DNA of 64,000 bases from Ephydatia muelleri (Eukaryota > Porifera > Demospongiae > Spongillida > Spongillidae), in contig JABACO010000033.1 of NCBI GenBank assembly GCA_013339895.1, forward strand, positions 266,087 to 330,086, written 5' to 3'. The notes below the pieces were generated by a model. That model saw nothing but the letters and a program-made list of their open reading frames with translations, was not told the DNA's origin and did not search any database. A program made the translations under genes and the position numbers. Below, in pieces: positions 57,725 to 64,000 of the stretch (position 1 is its first letter; every line of letters starts with the position of its first letter).

Positions 57725-59455
57725 CATAAGCAGTCAATCCTGGCATTCCATTTATTGCTAGAGAAGTACGCCCTCTTTGCATCGTCATTGTGATTTTCAA
57801 CACCTAAGCATATTAAAAAATTGCACTGCAGTTTCCATTCAGAATCACCACCAATTGATATACACACCTTGGCCTGAAAACTTTTGTAGATTACCATACC
57901 GCCTAATGCACTCTGGTACATGGTATACCATACAGTGCATGTATGGTGTAACATGACTCTTTTCGTAACCTGCAGGTATTGACAGGAAGCTATCAATCCA
58001 TTGCTTTGCCTAATAGAAAATATAATCAGTAACAGTGCTCAGTACTACCTACACCTTAACGTTCTGGTGTATAGTGTCAGGATGAATTGGCACTTCAGCA
58101 GATAAGGTGTTGCAAAGCTCTTGAAAGTCCTGCCATCCATGTTAATGAACCACATTACTGATCAGTCAGGCCTTCTGCTTACCTTCCATTTGCAAATGCC
58201 TTTGATATGGACTCATAGTCTTCACAACCTTTGACAGCAGCTCTTGTGTGGTTACCTGCATGTTCAGAAACAAATTACTTATTTTGAGGGGGAAAGGATG
58301 CAGATATTTAGCATTACAACGTTGTACACAGATCTACGTATGCATCCCTCCTTGGCAAGTGTGTAGTTACTGTTGGTTTGGGTCACATATGTGGTATGTA
58401 CTGACTGCATGCTATATAAGTGAGTGATGTTAGAACTTGACTGTGGGCAGGCAAATTTTCATTGCCTATTGTCTCTGTAATTAATGTTTTTACAGCAGTT
58501 AGCAATCACCATGCATCTTCATGTACATGTGTGTGGTCATAAAATAAACAATATTGTGTAATGTAGCTAGGTACTACATGTAAGGTTTCTAACTGTTCCA
58601 CTCTTTCCACACACGCATGCACACGCACACACACACACACACACGCATGCACACACACACACACATACAAACACACACTCACCAGTTCCTGATAAATATC
58701 TGACTTGAGGGACTAAGATAGAAAAAGACAAGATCATCATCATGTTGCTCGTCCTTGAGAATTTAGCACCAATACCACTGCATCTTCTCACCAGGCTGGA
58801 ACAAAGTTGGACATTCCCCAAGCTGCAAATGAATGCAAAGATATACTATATGGGACAGTGTCCAGCAAAATCTCTTCTGGGTAGTTTTTTAAGTTTTCAT
58901 ATTTTTTTCATAAGCGTCTATCAAATTACATGTATTCTTACGCATCCAAAGTTGGACTATCCATCATAAAGTTATTGGGCACTGAATATATAGTTACCCA
59001 TACATTTCCATGCGAGCGTTACTTTTCTTTTTGCTAGACACACTGTCCATATTTGTAAAAACACTAACCAGTCTAGTATCTCCTCTCGAATTGCCGTTTC
59101 AACGTGCCTATAAGACCCATCAAACGTTGGGATACTAAATAGTTCCACTGTTTTGTTGAACTCCCATCTAGCAGCTTTAACTTTGCTTGCTCTTGAAATG
59201 CTATCGCATTTTTCATTGAGAGCGCTTGGTAAAATGCATCGCTCACACCGTACTTGTCCAATAAATACAGGACTTCTAGAACTTTCTCTCCTTTCTTCTC
59301 TTTGCGCATCTGAATCAGAAAGAGAAATGCGAACACTTACCGGACGCAGTGTGCATAGTGAGCGTATCGGCAGTTAGACCGTACGATTTCGTGAAGGATA
59401 ATGCCTTCACAGCGTTGCCTTTCAGCGCATCCAATTTTCTCTTTCTCTGCCTCAT
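57725..59455 (-). CDS. spliced gene of an unnamed repeated invertebrate family (possibly a pseudogene)
   Basis: Reading leftwards: exon 1 59455-59341 (donor GTAAGT), exon 2 59309-59069, and small exon-like blocks near 58830, 58720, 58260-58180 (VTTQELLSKVVKTMSPYQRH) and 58130-58050 (DFQELCNTLSAEVPIHPDT). An exon from about 58010 to 57870 gives AKQWIDSFLSIPAGYEKSHV, TPYMHCMVYHVPECIRRYGN and LQKFSGQ. The last exon is 57803-57725 (GVENHNDDAKRAYFSSNKW, stop). The block VTPY.H..V.HVPE..R.YG.L..FS.QGVE..NDD.KR is one I know from many uncharacterised sponge and cnidarian proteins; no function is assigned. In exon 2, one frame carries VLYLLDKYGVSDAFYQALSM and another FNKTVELFSIPTFDGSYRHV, which implies a frameshift near 59200 or a sequence error. 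Confidence 0.5.
58620..58680. repeat. AC-rich microsatellite
   Basis: ACACAC runs broken by GCATGC, in an intron of the minus-strand gene. Confidence 0.85.
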
Positions 59456-59734
59456 CGATGGCTCATCTATAGCCTTCCCACTGTTTCGAGTTCATGTATC
59501 CATGCCAATTCTGTTTCCATCTCTTTGACATCACTAAGTTTGCTATCCTTTTTGTATACAATTCAAATAATTATATCACTTTAGTACTTAGTTCCACTGA
59601 TTCACTATCCCACAGTGCAATGTAAATATTTTGTACACTCATGTAGCAGTAACACTAGATGATGGTTCCTTGTTTTCTCAGGTCACTTCATGTGTACGTT
59701 ATGCACTATCACTTCAAACAGCTAATCTATACAC

Positions 59735-59898
59735 ATGTACATACATACATACATACATACATACATACATACATACATACATACATACATACATACATAC
59801 ATACATACATACATACATACATACATACATACATACATACATACATACATACATACATACATACATACATACATACATACATACATACATACATACAT

Positions 59899-59986
<88 letters not shown>

Positions 59987-60056
59987 ACACACACACACAC
60001 ATACATACATACATACATACATACATACATACATACATACATAATAATAATAATAA
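59735..60056. repeat. compound (ACAT)n-(AC)n-(ACAT)n-(AAT)n microsatellite
   Basis: About 45 ACAT units, then about 43 AC units with one CCC change, about 11 further ACAT units and a short AAT run. Open frames through it (poly-YIHT, poly-VCMY) are artefacts. Confidence 0.97.
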
Positions 60057-60119
60057 TATTCCATCGCAACTACATGTCATACACGCATACAATACAGTCA
60101 CGTTTGGGGAGAAGAAACA

Positions 60120-60440
60120 GTGGGGGACACAAAAATAGTTGTAACGTCCACGCAAGACACCAACACAACATCATATACTACGCCGTTCGAAACTTGGGCT
60201 TTATTTGCTCAGTGGAGCCACGGTGAGCGCGTCCGTTCATATTTTCAAACCAACAATCGTTCAATCTTCTATTTCAACTCCAAACAGCCTTCACACACAC
60301 TAGGACACAAACTTTCTCGTTTTATGAGACGTAGCAATGTTGCCGGTCAGTGGTTTGGTAGACGAGATGGAAAAAAAAAACGTGTAGCTCCAGATAGAGC
60401 GCACCACTCAGGAACTGTCTTCTCGAGAAGAGCCGAATAG
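60120..60440 (+). other. unrecognised 106-codon open frame
   Basis: ATG 60120 to stop 60438. The product has an acidic/polar start and a strongly basic end (GRRDGKKKRVAPDRAHH). No family, splice sites or codon evidence supports it strongly, and it sits between two large microsatellites. Confidence 0.2.
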
Positions 60441-60565
60441 ATCTCAGATGGTAGCGGCATGACGGGGCCAGCGAACAAACCACTTTACACGTGGCAGCGT
60501 AGTAAAAGGAACGGGGGCAAGGGAGAAAATCCAATGCCATGAGCCGACCATCTACGCGCCACGCG

Positions 60566-60732
60566 GATGTACATACATACATACATACATACATACATAC
60601 ATACATACATACATACATACATACATACATACATACATACATACATACATGCATGCATGCATGCATGCATACATGCATACATACATACATACATGTATGT
60701 ACGCATGCACACGCACACGCACACACACATAC
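60566..60732. repeat. (ATAC)n/(ATGC)n/(AC)n microsatellite
   Basis: About 20 ATAC units, then ATGC units, then mixed ATAC and AC units. Confidence 0.95.
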
Positions 60733-60757
60733 ATTACATTACATTAGTATGTACATG

Positions 60758-60881
60758 CAGTAGCGGATTGGGGAGATGTTGCCATAGATAATAGCATTCA
60801 GTAGCTAGGGGGGTCTGGAAGGTCGCTGTCAGCTCCTAGTAATCCGGACGAGGAGATCGCGCGCTCCTAGATCCGCCACTG
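60758..60881. mobile_element. small MITE with CAGTRGCGGAT ends
   Basis: Ends CAGTAGCGGATT and GATCCGCCACTG form short inverted repeats related to the hAT-type ends at 10912 and 51982. Length about 124 bp. No target duplication was seen. Confidence 0.5.
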
Positions 60882-60885
60882 CAGA

Positions 60886-61320
60886 GGGAGCCAAAAAGAA
60901 ACATCAAAGGTTGAAGGGAATAATATAAGTTACGTAGCCATAAGTCGTCGCCACGTGATTATAATTGGGCACTGTCCTTATATGGCTTGTCCCTGTCGCG
61001 CGTATCGTATTATATACCATTTTGTGATTGTCCGCTTCGAATTCTATATAGAACGACCACATTGACAAATGTGGATATGCACACACGCATATGGAAAAGT
61101 AGCAACAGAAAAGGAACGTTAATTTTCCAGCTGTCATACTCATAGCGCCACCACGTGGTCGAATATAAAAAGCTATAGGCCTATAATGGCCTTACTTATA
61201 CACTTAGCCTTCAGTGATGCCTTAGTTTTTCAACACACGTATAGTTTAATACGTATCGACCTAGGACTACTCCGCGTTTAACAAACCATAAACTTCAAAC
61301 GGCTTAGTATCGAACCAAAA
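60886..61320. other. no gene recognised
   Basis: Short open frames only. Confidence 0.4.
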
Positions 61321-61329
61321 ACATGCGCT

Positions 61330-62495
61330 TAGGGTGTGTAACCTCCCCTGCATAATGAAAATCGATTTTTCCGAATACTTTTAAAACACTAATCGATTTT
61401 TCAGGTTTTTGTGGATCTGAAAATCGATTTTTCCGAATAGTTTTAAAAACAAAATCGATTTTTCCGAATAGGTTTTGCCAAATTTCCTGCCGAATACCTA
61501 GGTTATTCAGGTTATGGTGCTTGTAGAGTGCACACTGAGAAGATAATATATGTCTGCACAGAAATCCACCCGATCTCGCACCCAAACTAGGAGCTATGCA
61601 TGTTAGTTTAAAACAAAGGTCTATAGTAGCATGTGTTTGCCAAATAGAGTTTAATAAATTGTATGTCATTACCATGCACTCGTACATATCAATAGTAATG
61701 TAGACCTAACCATCCAACACTAACCACTGAGACCAGACATCACCATTATAAACTCACCCTACATCACCTACAATCACGTACTCCACTTACAATCATCCCA
61801 CAACACTCCATTCCCGTTCTCGCTAAATGCATATGAAATTTCCCATTAGTACGATTGCGTAATGCTCTCTAATTCCTCCACATACTCAAACAGAGTGCGC
61901 ATACTTACTTGAAGTCTGTCATTCTATTTCACTCGCTAGCGCAATACTCAGATATGTTCACTTCGTACCACTGTACAATAAAACAATGCAATACTAGTAC
62001 TGGTACATAAATTTATTGCTACTACATATAACCACAACTCGTGGCATATAGAAATGAACTTCGTTACTTACTTGAAGACGACGATAACAGCATTGAGCGA
62101 GTACACGCTGTATCTTTTTTTATCCCCAATTGATGCACATTAAATTTTTCTATTATATTACTATCTATTTACTCAATTATTGATGTCGTTATGTATGTAT
62201 AAATAGTAAAAACAACAGTGACGTAGTTATATATATATAACTCTAATGATGAAATACTCAATTGAAAATCATATCCGGATATCGGTATAAAACGGTATTC
62301 GAATAATGGGCGAATTGTCGATGCTGACGACGAATACCTAAGTACCTCCGAATGGAGAAACATAAACCGGTTATTTCGAATAGATAAAATTCACTAATCG
62401 ATTTTTCCGAGTAATGCTAAGTTGCTATTCGAACGGATAGGTTTTTGCGAATATCCGAATAACCCGAATAACCTGATAACCGGTTACACACCCTA
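61330..62495. mobile_element. hAT-type non-autonomous element with 8 bp target duplication
   Basis: The ends TAGGGTGTGTAACC and GGTTACACACCCTA are flanked by CATGCGCT on both sides (61322-61329, 62496-62503). Both subterminal zones carry repeats of AATCGATTTTTCCGAATA and CCGAATAACC, likely transposase-binding sites. The middle (61540-62250) is AT-rich with no recognised coding region. Confidence 0.85.
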
Positions 62496-62503
62496 CATGC
62501 GCT

Positions 62504-63740
62504 CCTATATAGTCCCAAACTAAGAACATACGAAGTTTGCGTGCAGTTAAGTTCCTTACTTCCAACGCGGCCAGAACTGAACGCCCCAGTTTACTGTCGC
62601 GGGCGTTTGTCAATTTTTTTATATATTCAACTGAACTAGGTACCCTCATGACCCAAAGTGCCCCAGGAACCCAGGGGAAGAAGCCTATGGGCATGAGAAC
62701 CTGGTAGAAAGTTACCTTGATCATATTAGCATCATCTGAAATGAGTCAAGCAATACCTTCCTATCTTACATTCAGAGTAACAAAAAAGAATAGTGATAAA
62801 AAATCATTATAAAAAGCTATTTTCCATACATCTCTATGGAGGAGTACTAATCCTTATGAGGAACCTCGCAGCAGTGTCTGATAATTCCATCAACCTGGCA
62901 GAGTGATAGCTTATCATGTTATCCATCATGAGGTTTCTTTCAAACTTAAATAGCAACTTTCCCTGATTTATGGTATTCAAAAATGAACTTTACCCCATAC
63001 ATTTCTATGGACGCGTGCGCGGGAAATGTGACGGACGTTTGCAAAATTGGCCAGGAATTGCTAATGAGCGTCCGAAATTTATCGCAATAGATTACTAGAG
63101 CCTGCATGGATAGCGACGAGAAAACTCTTCATTCTTCACAATGGTATGGTTCCTACTGCTCAGCAATTAAATTCGTGACGCAAAGCTTTTTTGAATTTGT
63201 GACCGAAGCGCTAGCGTGCACGTGGCCAAGCACCAGCTACATGTCGGTCTATAAACGACTCACGTATGTTTTACTATAATATTAGTATTGTTAATTTATT
63301 TAGCTCTATAGCTATCTGTTCACTGAGGAAAAGAATCTGAGATCCATCCCATTCACGTCTTTTGATCGCTTACCTCAATTCCTGCTCACACGCACCATTC
63401 GATCGATCGCGCGATTAAACATTTCTTTAATACGCATGTAGGAGGATTTGATTAGATCGATATAGACCCCACTTGGCTAGAACGATGTGCAAATCCAAGG
63501 ACGGTAACATGCAGAACACTGCATAGATTACAGTATGTATTACGTCATTCTTCATATACCTCCTTAAATCCGCCCCTGAAGAAACTGTGATGATGATTGA
63601 TATCTTACCGCAACATAAGGTGATAATTCATCCAGCTGCTCAGCTGACCTCTTGTAGGCTGATCACTTTGTACTTGGCTAACAGGGCTAGGGCGCATTGC
63701 CAATCATTTTCCTGTTGTTGCTACAGATGTTCGCATGCCC
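62504..63740. other. no gene recognised
   Basis: Contains two CCATACATYTCTATGGA palindromes (about 62824 and 62996) that may be element ends. No coding evidence was found. Confidence 0.35.
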
Positions 63741-63769
63741 TCATTATTCTATTTTATTGTAGCACGATA

Positions 63770-63953
63770 GGAGTATACAAACGAATGTATGGTCCTTATT
63801 CGCGAGAATTGAATCCACGTCTGTTGGGTCGAACGCCTCGTAGAAAAAGGATCGCAACGTTGGCAGAATGTGACAGGTAGAGCTGCTCAAAACATCCCTA
63901 CGACACCCGACAATTGTGTGGTTTGAGCAAATCAAGCAAAGATTATCATCCAT
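63770..63953 (-). other. possible Cys-rich zinc-binding exon
   Basis: On the minus strand a frame gives CLICSNHTIVGCRRDVLSSS, then TLRSFFYEAF and FVC. This resembles the N-terminal Cys-pair domain seen in some repeated invertebrate proteins. The second Cys pair is incomplete and the upstream part is near the window edge, so the call is tentative. Confidence 0.22.
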
Positions 63954-64000
63954 TACTCCGAGCTAGTCTAGGTACCCACCTGATCTGTTGCATGCGCGTG

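Noticed and set aside
59727-60226. Overlapping 115-163 codon frames on both strands
   Set aside because: They translate ACAT and AC microsatellites only.

Overview
The window is animal nuclear DNA, most likely from a sponge or a similar early-branching invertebrate. It has GT-AG introns, many TACATGTA-type palindromes, dense dispersed transposons and long simple repeats. The phylum is an inference from the TE families and intron texture; no rRNA or mitochondrial marker is present.

The only recognisable conserved host gene is the 3' part of DDB1 (UV-damaged DNA-binding protein 1, the adaptor of CUL4 ubiquitin ligases) on the + strand. Twelve coding exons run from 3460 to the stop codon at 25704-25706, and every intron phase is consistent. 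The roughly 700 N-terminal residues are not in the window. Exons 9 and 10 are separated by a 16 kb intron packed with minus-strand mobile elements, and the exon expected between them was not found.

Layout. 1-1366: partial, spliced pogo-like transposase (-). 1600-2110: decayed Transib/RAG1-like fragment. 3460-25706: DDB1, with intron 9 (7350-23469) holding a head-to-tail array of one retroelement family: reverse transcriptase, Cys/His fingers and a C-terminal restriction-like nuclease. Elements begin next to TTA-rich tracts at about 8881, 14097, 18471 and 20461. The array is broken by a TIR element (10912-11784), a MITE inside that, a Transib fragment (19149-19920) and a tyrosine-recombinase fragment (8050-8470). 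Intron 10 carries an 830 bp palindrome. 26-31 kb: a TIR transposon with a 7 bp target duplication, a second copy of a 1.4 kb intronic repeat, and an integrase pseudogene. 31465-33385: short CACTA-type element. 34-35.9 kb: decayed DDE-like ORFs. 35947-48672: a 12.7 kb CACTA/EnSpm element with a Tnp2 transposase, a divergent spliced partner gene, a 155 bp tandem repeat and about 4.5 kb of a 44 bp satellite. 49-52 kb: minisatellites. 51982-53620: hAT transposon with transposase remains. 54.6-56 kb: plus-strand 3' end of the same retroelement family, then a RecQ-like helicase fragment cut by a hAT end. 57.7-59.5 kb: a spliced minus-strand gene of an unnamed repeated invertebrate family, apparently frameshifted. 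59.7-60.7 kb: large ACAT/AC microsatellites. 61330-62495: hAT-type MITE with a perfect 8 bp target duplication.

Almost all other coding potential is transposon-derived and damaged by stops or frameshifts. The most interesting signals are the tandem TAA-associated retroelement array, an open frame joining RT to a Transib C-terminus with CACAGTG at the break, the 830 bp intronic palindrome, and the 44 bp satellite that has no stop in any forward frame.
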